NCBI RefSeq assembly: GCF_024055795.1
Contig: NZ_JAMXMY010000011.1
Span: 124,001-188,000, forward strand
DNA: 64,000 nt
DNA from: Actinoallomurus purpureus
GTDB lineage: Bacteria > Actinomycetota > Actinomycetes > Streptosporangiales > Streptosporangiaceae
Direction of reading: 5' to 3'
Part shown: positions 26,192-34,523 of the stretch, one piece after another
Numbering within the stretch: position 1 is the first letter of the stretch
Layout: the number at the start of each line of letters is the position of its first letter
Position numbers and translations under genes: made by a program
The notes under the pieces: model-generated
What the model was told of the DNA's origin: nothing
What the model saw: the letters and a program-made list of their open reading frames with translations, nothing else
The model's database searches: none

Positions 26192-26659
26192 CGCCCCCTG
26201 CGCGGCCAGCCGCAGGACGTCCAGCTCGCGGTCGGTCAGGGGGCTCTCGACCGTCTCCAGGGCGGCGAAGGCCAGCTCCGCGTCGATGACGCGCTCGCCC
26301 TGGGCCACCCGCCGCACCGCGTCGGCGAGGTCCTTGGGCGGCGTGTCGATCATGAGGTAGCCCGTCACCCCGGCGGCCACCGCGCGGCGCAGGTCGCCCG
26401 GTCGGCGGCGGTCCGCCATGATGACGATGCCGCACGAGGGCAGCTCGTCGTGCAGCGCGCGCGCGACCTCGAAGCCGTCCCCGCCCACCAGGCCGGCGCC
26501 GATCAGGGCGACGTCCGGGTCGATTTCGAGGGCGGTGGGCACCGCCTTGTCGGCTGATTCTAAGACGGCGGCGACCGACATCTCGGGTTGAGCGTCGAGC
26601 AGGGCGACGAGCCCGCCGCGGACGAGGTTCGTATTCTCCACGATGAGAACGCGTATCAT
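26054..26659 (-). CDS. ramR: RamR/AmfR-like LuxR-type regulator with atypical receiver
   Basis: 201 residues. The N-terminal receiver-like domain (1-120) starts MIRVLIVENTNLVRGGL and the C-terminal LuxR HTH (about 137-201) reads LTDRELDVLRLAAQGASSAE, then IANHLFLSVRTVRNHVSRII. At the usual phospho-acceptor position (about residue 54, in VALIGAGL) there is Gly instead of Asp, and the acidic pair near the N-terminus is Glu-Asn. It probably works without phosphorylation. By analogy with ram/amf clusters it activates the LanKC operon. ATG 26659 is preferred over a 23-residue-longer start for its AGGCGGAG site. It is convergent with the transporter gene. Confidence 0.88.
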   Translation of the reverse strand: MIRVLIVENTNLVRGGLVALLDAQPEMSVAAVLESADKAVPTALEIDPDVALIGAGLVGGDGFEVARALHDELPSCGIVIMADRRRPGDLRRAVAAGVTGYLMIDTPPKDLADAVRRVAQGERVIDAELAFAALETVESPLTDRELDVLRLAAQGASSAEIANHLFLSVRTVRNHVSRIIRKIGARNRVDAIRIADDAGWL

Positions 26660-26967
26660 CTCCGCCTCTCGGCATTTTTCGATTTCGTCGAGCAGCATTT
26701 CTCCGCGCACTCGTGAAATCTCTTCCACGCCGGATCAGGCGATCGTGTCGTCGGCGACCACGCATGAGAGACGGACGTCAGGCAGCAAGCGGCCGTGCGT
26801 GTACATCAGAGGGCTCCCGAGGGGCTGGGGGCGATCCCTTCCAGAGTGGATGACGAACGGTTAACAGTCAATCCCGGATCGTGGCCGCCTCGGGCCGGGA
26901 GCGTCAGTGAATACTTGCCCGGCAAGATCAATTAATAAAAATATTGACCGGTATCATTTCTCGACTG

Positions 26968-28110
26968 TCATACGGGGAGTCCGGATCTCCATACCCTCGC
27001 CACCTGCGGCACACCGGGCCGGTACGCCAGATGGATGTGCGACGGAGCGTCGAGCAGGAGCACATCGGCCCGCGCGCCGGGCCGCAGATGGCCCACGTCG
27101 GTCCGGCGCAGCGCCCGCGCGCCGCCCTCGGTGGCCGCCCGTACGGCCTCCTCCGGCGTCATGCGCATCTCCCGCACCGCCACGGCGACGCAGAACGCCA
27201 TGCTGGAGGTGTAGCAGGAGCCCGGATTGCAGTCGGTGGCGAGCGCGACGCTCACCCCGGCGTCGATGAGCCGGCGGGCGTCGGGATAGGGCTGGCGCGT
27301 GGAGAACTCCACGCCGGGCAGCAGGGTCGCCACCGTGTCGGAGTCCGCCAGCGCGGCGACGTCGGCGTCCGACAGGTACGTGCAGTGGTCGGCGGACGCG
27401 GCGTCGTACTCCACCGCGATCTGGACACCGGGGCCGTGACCGAGCTGGTTGGCGTGCAGGCGCGGGGTCAGCCCGGCGGCCCGGCCCGCGGCCAGGATCT
27501 CCCGGGTCTGGTCGGCGTCGAACGCCCCCCGCTCACAGAACACGTCGATCCACCGCGCGTACGGGGCGCACGCCTCCAGCATCTCGCCCGTGACGAGCCG
27601 GACGTACTCGCCGGCGTCCGTCCCCGCCGGAACGACGTGCGCGCCGAGGTAGGTGACCTCGTCGACGAGCTCGGCCGCGATCCGCACCGCGCGCTCCTCG
27701 TCGGCGACGGTCAGGCCGTACCCGGACTTGCACTCCACGGTCGTCGTGCCCTGCCGGGCCATCTCCGTCACCAGCCGCCGAACGTTGCCGCGCAGCTCGT
27801 CGTCGGAGGCCGCGCGGGTCTTCGCGACCGTCGTGCGGATGCCCCCGGCGGCGTACGGCCGCCCGCTCATCCGCGCGGCGAACTCCTCCGCGCGCTCCCC
27901 CGCGAACACCAGGTGCGCGTGCGAGTCGACGAACCCGGGCAGCACCGCCCGCCCGCCCGCGTCGTGCATCTCATCGGCGGCCGGCGCTTCAGCGGCAGGT
28001 CCCGCCCACGCGATCCGCTCGCCGTCGATGACCAGCGCGGCGTCGCGCATCAGCCAGCGCTCCTCGTCCGCACCGGCCAGCTCCCCGATATTCGTGATCA
28101 CGATGCTCAC
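26968..28110 (-). CDS. hutI: Imidazolonepropionase
   Basis: 380-residue metal-dependent amidohydrolase that opens imidazolonepropionate to N-formimidoylglutamate, step three of histidine degradation. Motifs: [16 protein letters not shown] (HxH metal site), [17 protein letters not shown] (third His), DHCTYL (fourth His) and ATDCNPGS (metal Asp). The GTG at 28110 has GGAGG 5 nt upstream; an earlier start at 28191 adds residues not typical of the family. In many actinomycetes hutI directly follows hutF. Here it keeps the same strand but lies about 10 kb away, beyond the accessory block at 28.2-38.3 kb. Confidence 0.95.
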   Translation of the reverse strand: MSIVITNIGELAGADEERWLMRDAALVIDGERIAWAGPAAEAPAADEMHDAGGRAVLPGFVDSHAHLVFAGERAEEFAARMSGRPYAAGGIRTTVAKTRAASDDELRGNVRRLVTEMARQGTTTVECKSGYGLTVADEERAVRIAAELVDEVTYLGAHVVPAGTDAGEYVRLVTGEMLEACAPYARWIDVFCERGAFDADQTREILAAGRAAGLTPRLHANQLGHGPGVQIAVEYDAASADHCTYLSDADVAALADSDTVATLLPGVEFSTRQPYPDARRLIDAGVSVALATDCNPGSCYTSSMAFCVAVAVREMRMTPEEAVRAATEGGARALRRTDVGHLRPGARADVLLLDAPSHIHLAYRPGVPQVARVWRSGLPV

Positions 28111-28225
28111 ACACGCCTCCGGCTCCCTCGGTCCGTGCATCGCCAGCATCGCACCCGAAGCCGATCGCCGACCGCGCATGGAGCGCGACACCGTCTGACA
28201 TCCGAGATGGTCCGAGCTCCACGAT

Positions 28226-28813
28226 TCACTCGCGGTGCAGCAGGATGTGCAGCAGCGTGTCGAGATAACGCTTGCGGTCGGCCCTGTCGGCGGGGAGCAC
28301 GTCAGGAGCGGCGTACATCAGATGGGTCTGGCCCAAGTGGCTGGTGTAGATCAGGACGCCACGGCGGCGCGCCTCGTCGGGCGGGAAACCGAAGTCGACG
28401 AGGATCTGCGTCACGTAATCGATACGGCGCTCGGTGACCCGCCGCAGTGCGGCAGCGACCTGCGGATGCCTTACATGGCCCAGCAGCATGACTTCGACCG
28501 GGTCCCCGTCGGTCGCCGCGGGGACCGTCTTGAACAGATTCCGCAGTCGGCGTTCCGGGTCGGGCTCGTCGTCCACCGCCTTGATGACACCCTCGGTGTT
28601 GAGGTCCTCCCAGCGCTTCAGCACGGCGTCGATCAACGCTTCCCTGTTGGGGAAATGCCAGTAGAAACTGCCCTTGGTGGCCTTGAGCCGCTTCGCGAGC
28701 GGCTCGACGGCCACCGCGGCCAGGCCGCCCTCACCCAGGGCGGTCAGCGCCGCGTCCACCCAATCCTGCGCCGTCAGCCGCCGGCCGCCGCTCTTGCCCT
28801 GCTCCTTAGCCAC
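28226..28813 (-). CDS. TetR-family regulator
   Basis: 195 residues. The N-terminal HTH (about 12-60) contains [20 protein letters not shown] followed by [15 protein letters not shown], the TetR signature. The C-terminal ligand domain is all-helical ([23 protein letters not shown]). It starts at the GTG 28813. It lies between hutI and a DUF4190 gene, all on the minus strand; no clear target or operator is next to it. It is one of two TetR genes in the accessory block. Confidence 0.88.
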   Translation of the reverse strand: MAKEQGKSGGRRLTAQDWVDAALTALGEGGLAAVAVEPLAKRLKATKGSFYWHFPNREALIDAVLKRWEDLNTEGVIKAVDDEPDPERRLRNLFKTVPAATDGDPVEVMLLGHVRHPQVAAALRRVTERRIDYVTQILVDFGFPPDEARRRGVLIYTSHLGQTHLMYAAPDVLPADRADRKRYLDTLLHILLHRE

Positions 28814-28869
28814 GGCCGCACACTACCGCCGCGACCACCCTCGCGGCCGGTCCAGCACTCCGGCGTCTG

Positions 28870-29232
28870 TCAGGAACCGGAACCAGAGGCGAAGGAAACG
28901 ATGATGAGGATCGCCGCACCCCCGTTGCAAATACCCCCCAGAACAATTCCACTGATCGCGAATCCACGACCGCGGTCGCCGTCCCGTTTGATCTGGCGAA
29001 GCGCGGAGATGCCGAGGATCACCCCGAAAAGGGAGAGGCACCCGGTCAGGCCGAAGATGAAGCCGGCAACGGCCAGCCCACTCATCTTGTCGCCCGTCGG
29101 ACGGCGTGAGGGCGGCGGTCCGTACGGTTGCTCACCGGACGTGGGCATGGGCGGCCGGCCCTGCGAACCCCAGTTCGGATTCTCATTCGGGTGACCGGCG
29201 CCGGACGAGTCGAAATTGGGCGGGTATGCCAT
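28870..29232 (-). CDS. DUF4190-domain membrane protein
   Basis: 120 residues. The N-terminal ~48 residues are Pro/Gly/Asn-rich and cytoplasmic-looking (PPSRRPTGDK). Two membrane helices follow: MSGLAVAGFIFGLTGCLSLF and FAISGIVLGGICNGGAAILI, separated by GVILGISALRQIKRDGDRGR, the DUF4190 core. The family is common in actinobacteria and has no assigned function. The start ATG 29232 has AAGGAG upstream. The region above it (29253-29382) is a repeat shared with 34.5 kb, so its promoter may be borrowed. Confidence 0.8.
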   Translation of the reverse strand: MAYPPNFDSSGAGHPNENPNWGSQGRPPMPTSGEQPYGPPPSRRPTGDKMSGLAVAGFIFGLTGCLSLFGVILGISALRQIKRDGDRGRGFAISGIVLGGICNGGAAILIIVSFASGSGS

Positions 29233-29252
29233 AAGGAGTCAGCTCTCTAATT

Positions 29253-29382
29253 AAGGAGAAGGCGCGTTCTTTCGAACCTTTACTCTCAGTGTTGGCGAAT
29301 GAGCCAATCATGTACCGCACGAATGGACCGCCATACCGTACCGTATGGCAATCTGGGCCCAAGTGGCCTGCTGTCCCAGGCG
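29253..29382. repeat. 130-bp repeat, copy 1 (with near-palindrome 29331-29348)
   Basis: This segment aligns without large gaps to 34524-34653, starting from AAGGAGAA and including GCGAATGAGCCAATCATGTA and CGTATGGCAATC. It carries CCATACCGTACCGTATGG, an imperfect version of the perfect palindrome in copy 2. It lies upstream of the DUF4190 gene. Confidence 0.7.
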
Positions 29383-29406
29383 ACCGATGACGCCGCGCCG
29401 CCCCAC

Positions 29407-29577
29407 TCCGGCGGCTCGAGTGGCGCAGCAGCAACGTAAGCGGGCGACCATCCCTCGCTCACCGTCTTATTGGTCTGCGTGGCGCCTCCGATGGCGCGGA
29501 TCGTGACGACGTCGCCCGCCTTCACGGCCGTGCCCTTGTAAACGCGCTCGACGCGAACCTGGATCGGCGTGTAGACG
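29407..29577. pseudogene. Fused relics of the LacI and secreted-protein genes
   Basis: Two pieces of the module at 33 and 61 kb are joined here. 29407-29453 is identical to 32993-33039 and encodes the LacI N-terminus on the plus strand (GTG at 29420: VAQQQRKRATI). 29458-29577 matches 33398-33517 over 120 bp without indels and only a few substitutions; it encodes the middle of the secreted protein on the minus strand. Everything between is deleted. The rest of the 29233-29660 gap holds the 130-bp repeat and nothing else recognisable. Confidence 0.8.
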
Positions 29578-29660
29578 CGACGTCGCCATCATCCGCCGCA
29601 CGGCACCGGACGCGCGCCTGGGTCGACGGACTCTGTGACCGCGCAGTCTGGCCTTCGCCG

Positions 29661-30608
29661 TCAGGCGGCCTGGTGCTGGAAGGTGCGGCGATAGGCCGTG
29701 GGCGTGATGCCGAGGGCGTCACGGAATCGGGCGCGCATGTTGGCGCCGCTGCCGAGGCCGCACCGGATGGCGATCTGTTCCACCTGGAGGTCGGTGGTCT
29801 CCAGGAGTTCTCGCGCGCGGTTGATGCGGGCGGTCAGGAGCCATTGGTGGGGGCTGACGCCGGTTTCCTCGCGCCATAGGCGGGTCAGGGTGCGTGGGGA
29901 GACGCCGGCATGGTCGGCGAGCTTTGGGATGCTGAGGTCTTCTTCAAAGCTGCGCAGGGCCCACTCACGGGTGTCGGTGAGCGTGGTGGCCTGGGGGGTG
30001 GGGAGGCTCCTGTTGATGTATTGGGCCTGTCCGCCGTCGCGGTGCGGGGCGGCGACGAGCTCCCGGGCGATGTCGTTCGCGACGGCTGCGCCGAGGTCTT
30101 TGCGGACCAGGTGCAGACACAGGTCGATGCCGGCCGTGACGCCCGCGGAGGTCAGGATGGTGTCGTTGTCGATGTAGAGGACGTTGCGGTCGACGCGCAG
30201 CCGGGGGTAGAGCTCTTCGAGGTCATCCGCGCTGGCCCAATGGGTGGTGACGGTGCGGCCGTCGAGCAGTCCGGCCGAGGCGACGGCGAAGGCGCCGGTG
30301 CAGATGGAAGCGATGCGTATCCCGGCGCGGCCGGCGAGCTTGAGAGCGGCCCTCACTCGTGGGTGCGGAGGGCGCCGGAAATCCTCGAAGCCCGGGACGA
30401 TGATCGTGTCCGCATCGGCGAGCGCCTCGAGACCCGCGGTCAGCCCGAGGGTGAAACCGGCGCTCGTGGTCACGGTCTCGTCGGTGTCGCCGCACACGGT
30501 GAGCTCGTAGGGGGTGTTCGGACGGGCGTTGAAGATCTGCGTCGGGATCCCCAGATCCATGGGCAGCACGCCGTCGACCGCCAGGACCATGACCCGGTGC
30601 ATGCTCAT
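29661..30608 (-). CDS. GlxA-type regulator (DJ-1/PfpI-like domain plus AraC HTH)
   Basis: 315 residues. The N-terminal class-I glutamine-amidotransferase-like domain (about 1-175) has DADTIIVPGFEDF, the nucleophile-elbow-like SICTGAFAVASAGLLDGRT and TTHWASADDL. The C-terminal AraC domain (about 210-312) has two HTHs (SIPKLADHAGVSPRTLTRLW and VEQIAIRCGLGSGANMRARF). Family members sense small molecules and activate neighbouring genes. It is divergent from the alpha/beta hydrolase gene, its most likely target. The start is set at ATG 30608, with ATG 30602 as an alternative; longer frames overlap the divergent promoter. Confidence 0.9.
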   Translation of the reverse strand: MSMHRVMVLAVDGVLPMDLGIPTQIFNARPNTPYELTVCGDTDETVTTSAGFTLGLTAGLEALADADTIIVPGFEDFRRPPHPRVRAALKLAGRAGIRIASICTGAFAVASAGLLDGRTVTTHWASADDLEELYPRLRVDRNVLYIDNDTILTSAGVTAGIDLCLHLVRKDLGAAVANDIARELVAAPHRDGGQAQYINRSLPTPQATTLTDTREWALRSFEEDLSIPKLADHAGVSPRTLTRLWREETGVSPHQWLLTARINRARELLETTDLQVEQIAIRCGLGSGANMRARFRDALGITPTAYRRTFQHQAA

Positions 30609-30887
30609 GGCCGCAATATTACGTCCGACACCAATGTCGCAGGGAGGCGCCATGCCCTGACCCAGGGATGTTCCCGGGATAAATCCACTGATCAAGCCGC
30701 TGATCGTGTGACCGGAAAGCAAGGGCCCATCCGCACCGTTCTGGCCCAAAAGATGCGCATGCTGGCATATGAGCCGTGGCCTGGAAGGGAGGTCCCGGAG
30801 CAGGATCGAAGAGCGAGCGCGGGGGCAGCCGACTCCACACACCGGTGGAGCGGCCCGAGAGCCCCGGCCGTGGACGAGGAGCCGGCA

Positions 30888-31688
30888 ATGACTTCGCAGA
30901 ATGTGGTGGGCCGCTTCTTCGACGTGCAGGGCGGCCAGGTGTACGCCCACGTCCGTGAGGGTGACGGCCTGGCGCTGATCTTCCTGCACTACTGGGGAGG
31001 CTCACGGCGCACCTGGATCCCGGTGCTGCAGCGTCTGGATCCCGGGCAGGGCTTCGTGGCCTACGACCAACGTGGATGGGGCGACTCCACGAGCGTGCCG
31101 GGACCTTACGACCTGGAGCAGCTCGCGGACGACGCGCAGCGGGTCGTTGACGCGCTCGGATACTCCCGCTATGTGCTGGTCGGGCATTCCATGGGCGGCA
31201 AGGTGGCTCAGATGCTGGCCGCACGCAAGCCCGCCGGTCTGAGGGGAGTCGTCCTCGTGGCGCCCGCGCCGCCCGCGCCGATCGGCGTGACCGAGCAGGT
31301 GCAGGAGACGGTTTCCCACGCCTACGACAACGAGGAGGCGATTCTTCAGAGCATCGACCTGATGCTGACCCGCAGCGGGCTGACTCCCGAGCTGCGCCGG
31401 CAGGTGGTCGAGGACAGTCTGCGCGGCGGCGACGAGGCCCGTCTCGAGTGGCCGCGCCAGGGCCTGGTCCAGGACGTGTCGGCCGGCGTCTCAGCCATCG
31501 AGGTGCCGGTGCTGGTTCTCGCGGGCAGCCACGACAAGGTCGACCCGCCGACCGTGCTCGCCGACCACCTGCTGCCGCTGGTCCCGACCGCCACGCTGAC
31601 CGTCCTGAAGGACACCGGCCACCTCTCGCCCCTTGAGGTGCCCGACCAGGTGGCCGCGCACATCGGCGCGTTCGTCGCCCAGCTGTAA
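30888..31688 (+). CDS. Alpha/beta-hydrolase
   Basis: 266 residues. It has the oxyanion motif FLHYWGGSRRTW, the nucleophile elbow VGHSMGGKVAQ (Ser about 100), a catalytic Asp in VLVLAGSHDKVDPP, and a late His in LKDTGHLSPLEVP. No signal peptide, so cytoplasmic. Similar proteins include haloperoxidase-like and ring-cleavage hydrolases; the substrate is unknown. The ATG 30888 is used; the frame is open further upstream but overlaps the divergent regulator. It is followed after 160 bp by the HD-SnoaL gene; the two may form a unit controlled by the GlxA-type regulator. Confidence 0.85.
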   Translation: MTSQNVVGRFFDVQGGQVYAHVREGDGLALIFLHYWGGSRRTWIPVLQRLDPGQGFVAYDQRGWGDSTSVPGPYDLEQLADDAQRVVDALGYSRYVLVGHSMGGKVAQMLAARKPAGLRGVVLVAPAPPAPIGVTEQVQETVSHAYDNEEAILQSIDLMLTRSGLTPELRRQVVEDSLRGGDEARLEWPRQGLVQDVSAGVSAIEVPVLVLAGSHDKVDPPTVLADHLLPLVPTATLTVLKDTGHLSPLEVPDQVAAHIGAFVAQL

Positions 31689-31848
31689 GCGCAGCACTCC
31701 AGCCGCACATCCCCCCGTGTGGCGATCGGCTGTCGCTCCACGTGCCGTGCAGCCGCACCCCCCATACCCGGCACGCGTGAGCACGCCGCCCGGCCACCGT
31801 GCCGATCTGCCCCGGACCGGGGCCCAGCCCAAATGAAGGAGACACATC

Positions 31849-32895
31849 ATGACCACCGACGCACACCCGTCCGCCTTCGAGCAGCTCGACCTCCCCGACA
31901 CGAGCCTCGCCCGGGACACATACGCCTATGCGGCACAGGCCACGCCTGCCTTCATTCACGATCACTGCGTCCGCAGCTACGTCTTCGCCCGTGCCCATGC
32001 CCAGAACCAGGGTCTGCGCGCCGGTACCGACTACGACGACGAACTGCTGTTCGTCAGCTGCGTCCTGCACGACATGGGACTGAGCGAGGAGGGCAACGGC
32101 GACCAGCGTTTCGAAGTCGACGGCGCCGACATCGCAGCGGCATTCCTGCGCGAGCGTGGTGTCGAGGAACGGCGTATCGCCGTCGCCTGGGACGCCATCG
32201 CTCTGCACACCTCGGACGGCATCGCCTCGCGGAAGGGCACGGAGGTGGCGCTGGCCCAGGCGGGTATCGCCACCGACATCCTCGGAGTCCAGCGTGAGAG
32301 CCTTCCGCCCGGCCTCGCCGACGAAGTGCACGCCCTGCTGCCGCGTCAGGACCTGGCCTACGGGTTCAGCGACGCCATCATCACCCAGGCCAAGATCAAG
32401 CCCCACAAGGCGCCCCCGACGACCTTCCTGGGCGACCTGCTGCGTCGCCACCTGCCCTACGGTGCCTATCCCAGCTGGTACGACCTGATCGCCGCGGCCG
32501 GCTGGGGCGACAAGCCGGTCGGCGTCACCGCCCGGCGCCGCGCCGAGACGCCCCAGCAGGTGGGGACCTTGTTCATGGAGTACCTGGAGGCCGGTGACAT
32601 CGAGGGTCTGGTGTCGCTCTACGAGCCGAACGCCCACTTCGTCCCCACTCCCGGAACCCACCTGGTGGGCACGGACGCCATCCGCAAGGCCATGCAGCAG
32701 ATGGTCGACAGCGGTGCCCGCCTCAAGCTCGAACCGCGCGAGATCCGACAGGTCGACGACGTCGCCCTGGTGTCGAACAACGCCATCCTCACCGGGGTCG
32801 GACCGGAGCCGGTGGTCTCCACCACCACCGAGATCCTCCGACGCCAGCCGGACGGCGGCTGGGTTCACGTCGTGGACGACCCGTTCTTCAGCTGA
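31849..32895 (+). CDS. HD-domain protein fused to a SnoaL-like domain
   Basis: 348 residues. The N-terminal HD domain (about 25-215) resembles the cyanamide-hydratase-like HD group: FIHDHCVRSYVFARA, VSCVLHDMGLSEE (HD pair) and WDAIALHTSDGIA. The C-terminal ~110 residues (from about 235: VGTLFMEYLEAGDIEGLVSL) form an NTF2/SnoaL-type barrel, often a polar-substrate hydrolase or binding domain. This pairing is unusual to my knowledge. AAGGAG precedes the ATG at 31849. Its partner is probably the alpha/beta hydrolase upstream. No cofactor motif is visible beyond the HD metal ligands. Confidence 0.8.
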   Translation: MTTDAHPSAFEQLDLPDTSLARDTYAYAAQATPAFIHDHCVRSYVFARAHAQNQGLRAGTDYDDELLFVSCVLHDMGLSEEGNGDQRFEVDGADIAAAFLRERGVEERRIAVAWDAIALHTSDGIASRKGTEVALAQAGIATDILGVQRESLPPGLADEVHALLPRQDLAYGFSDAIITQAKIKPHKAPPTTFLGDLLRRHLPYGAYPSWYDLIAAAGWGDKPVGVTARRRAETPQQVGTLFMEYLEAGDIEGLVSLYEPNAHFVPTPGTHLVGTDAIRKAMQQMVDSGARLKLEPREIRQVDDVALVSNNAILTGVGPEPVVSTTTEILRRQPDGGWVHVVDDPFFS

Positions 32896-33005
32896 CCGCG
32901 TCGGGCGACCTGGGCACGGAAGCACAGGCCGCCCGCCCCTCCCAGGGCTCAGCGGGCATCTGATCAATGTTCAGGATGCTGTGAGGGATGGTCCGGCGGC
33001 TCGAG

Positions 33006-33120
33006 TGGCGCAGCAGCAACGTAAGCGGGCGACCATCCGCGAGGTGGCTAAGACGACGGGCCTTTCGCCCGCCGCGACACCCGGCAGCTGCGCGACCAGC
33101 GCGTCGACGGCGACGACCAC
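33006..33120 (+). pseudogene. LacI-family regulator relic with internal deletion
   Basis: Starts at a GTG with VAQQQRKRATIREVAKTTGL then SPAA, nearly identical to the intact LacI at 63216 (minus strand). It then jumps to sequence matching the RQLRDQRVDG region of the intact protein (about residue 120), in a different frame, and ends. Only the first half of the HTH is left, so no functional repressor is made. It is convergent with the secreted-protein gene, as in the intact copy. Confidence 0.85.
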
Positions 33121-33130
33121 GAGACGCGTC

Positions 33131-33167
33131 GAGGGTGGCCGCCACGGCATGCGTGGCGGCCACCCTC
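33131..33167. terminator. Terminator between the LacI relic and the secreted-protein gene
   Basis: GAGGGTGGCCGCCACG (33131-33146) pairs with its complement at 33152-33167 around a 5-nt loop. The same position in the intact module (62112-62146) has a related stem-loop, so it belongs to the module. It lies 16 bp beyond the stop of the minus-strand gene. Confidence 0.7.
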
Positions 33168-33183
33168 GGCCGATCGCGGATTC

Positions 33184-33777
33184 CTACCGGAGCCGGGCCA
33201 GCCGCTGCCGGAGAACGGTGGCGCTGCTGACCTTCGCCGGAGTCTTCAGGCTGCGGACCTGCCGGCCCTTGGCGTCGTAGGCGAAGGAGAAGTTCGGCGT
33301 GAGGGCGCGGAGCCCGTCGCCGGCGTCGACCATCGGCTGGGTGAACAGCGCGAGCCGCAGGCCAGGGGTGAAGCTGGACGGTGCGGGCCCGAGTTCACTC
33401 ACCGTCTTATTGGTCTGCGTGGCACCTCCGAGGGCGCGGATCGTGACGACGTCGCCCGCCTTCACGGCTGTGCCCTTGTAAACGCGCTCGACGCGAACCT
33501 GGATCGGCGTGTAGACGTAGTCGATTGTGCTGCCGCCGGCGAGGTGCCGGACCACGTGACGCGCCGGTCCGGAGCCGTTGACGACGGCGTCGAAGACCTC
33601 CGAGTTACCGCTGAATTGAACGGCGCTCGTGGCGTCGTCGCTCAATTCGAACCCGTCGATATGGGTCGTCGTCTGCGTGACCGGCTTCGGAGGCTGACCG
33701 CTGACGACCGCGTAGCCGGTGCCCACGCCAAAGGCGGTCACGGCGGCGCACCCGCCGATGATGATGAACCGCTTCAT
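33184..33777 (-). CDS. Secreted protein of unknown function, module copy A
   Basis: 197 residues. An N-terminal signal or anchor segment (MKRFIIIGGCAAVTAFGVGT) has the form of a signal peptide. The mature part contains DYVYTPIQVRVERVYKG, TAVKAGDVVTIRALGG and LRLALFTQPM, a beta-rich pattern repeated in the paralogue at 61495-62094 with high similarity. No catalytic residues are recognisable. It follows the metalloprotease gene by 18 bp on the same strand, so the two are co-transcribed. It may be an inhibitor, chaperone or substrate of the protease, which is inference from gene order only. Confidence 0.75.
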   Translation of the reverse strand: MKRFIIIGGCAAVTAFGVGTGYAVVSGQPPKPVTQTTTHIDGFELSDDATSAVQFSGNSEVFDAVVNGSGPARHVVRHLAGGSTIDYVYTPIQVRVERVYKGTAVKAGDVVTIRALGGATQTNKTVSELGPAPSSFTPGLRLALFTQPMVDAGDGLRALTPNFSFAYDAKGRQVRSLKTPAKVSSATVLRQRLARLR

Positions 33778-33795
33778 ATGTGAGTTCCCGTCTCC

Positions 33796-34416
33796 TCAGT
33801 AGAGCTTAGCTATTCCGGCCTTGTCGTCCGAATTCGGGTACCGCTTCTTCGTCCACGTGACATTCATCACGCTGGCCTTCTCCGCCTTCGTCATGGCGCC
33901 ACCGTCGCATGCCCACGGGTGGGACAGGCCGCTGGCGTGACCCATCTCGTGCACGGCGACGGTCCAGACGTCGGTCTTGCGCCGCCCCTGGTTCATGGTG
34001 CCCGACGTGTTCCACTTGAACCGGCTGTTGAGCTCCACGGCGGCGGTGAAGTGCCGGGTGTGCGTCCTGTCCTTCTTGACCCCGAGCGTAATCCCCGCCA
34101 CGTCGGGAAGGCCGACACTGGCGAAGTCGATCCGCGAGATCGTGTACTCGGGGTTCGGGAGATTGCTGCGCATGTAGGGGCCGGCGTACTTCAGCTTGGA
34201 GCCCCTGATTCCGTTCCACTGGCGCGTGGCGTTCTTGATGGAGCCGTCCCAGGACCTTGGAATGGTCGTACGGCCGTAGAGGGTGTAGGTGTCGTACTTC
34301 CAGCGGTTGATCTGGGTGAGACAGTACGCGTGGGCCGGTGTGGCCGTTATAGCTACAACGGCCACGGGGGCAACGGCCACAGCAGCCGCCATTCCGAGGC
34401 TTGCGAGTCGTCGCAT
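33796..34416 (-). CDS. Secreted zinc metalloprotease (matrixin-like), module copy A
   Basis: 206 residues. A signal peptide (MRRLASLGMAAAVAVAPVAV, cleavage near AHAYCL) is followed by a small metzincin-like domain. The zinc motif is VAVHEMGHASGLSH (HExxHxxGxxH) with a downstream Met-turn candidate SVMNV. The last 25 residues (TKKRYPNSDDKAGIAKLY) are identical in the paralogue at 60863-61474. It should be exported and cleave extracellular protein; the target is unknown. It heads the two-gene operon with the secreted protein. The start ATG is 34416. The full module is LacI plus secreted protein plus protease. Confidence 0.85.
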   Translation of the reverse strand: MRRLASLGMAAAVAVAPVAVVAITATPAHAYCLTQINRWKYDTYTLYGRTTIPRSWDGSIKNATRQWNGIRGSKLKYAGPYMRSNLPNPEYTISRIDFASVGLPDVAGITLGVKKDRTHTRHFTAAVELNSRFKWNTSGTMNQGRRKTDVWTVAVHEMGHASGLSHPWACDGGAMTKAEKASVMNVTWTKKRYPNSDDKAGIAKLY

Positions 34417-34523
34417 TTACCCGCCTTTATAGAATTAGATGAAAACGCGATCGATGATCACCATCGCATGTTCGAATGAATGCACCTTCACAGGTCGGCA
34501 AGGATCACACCCCGAACGAATCC

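Noticed and set aside
29910-30887. Upstream extension of the alpha/beta-hydrolase frame
   Set aside because: It runs antisense to the GlxA-type regulator and has no protein pattern; the hydrolase fold starts at 30888.
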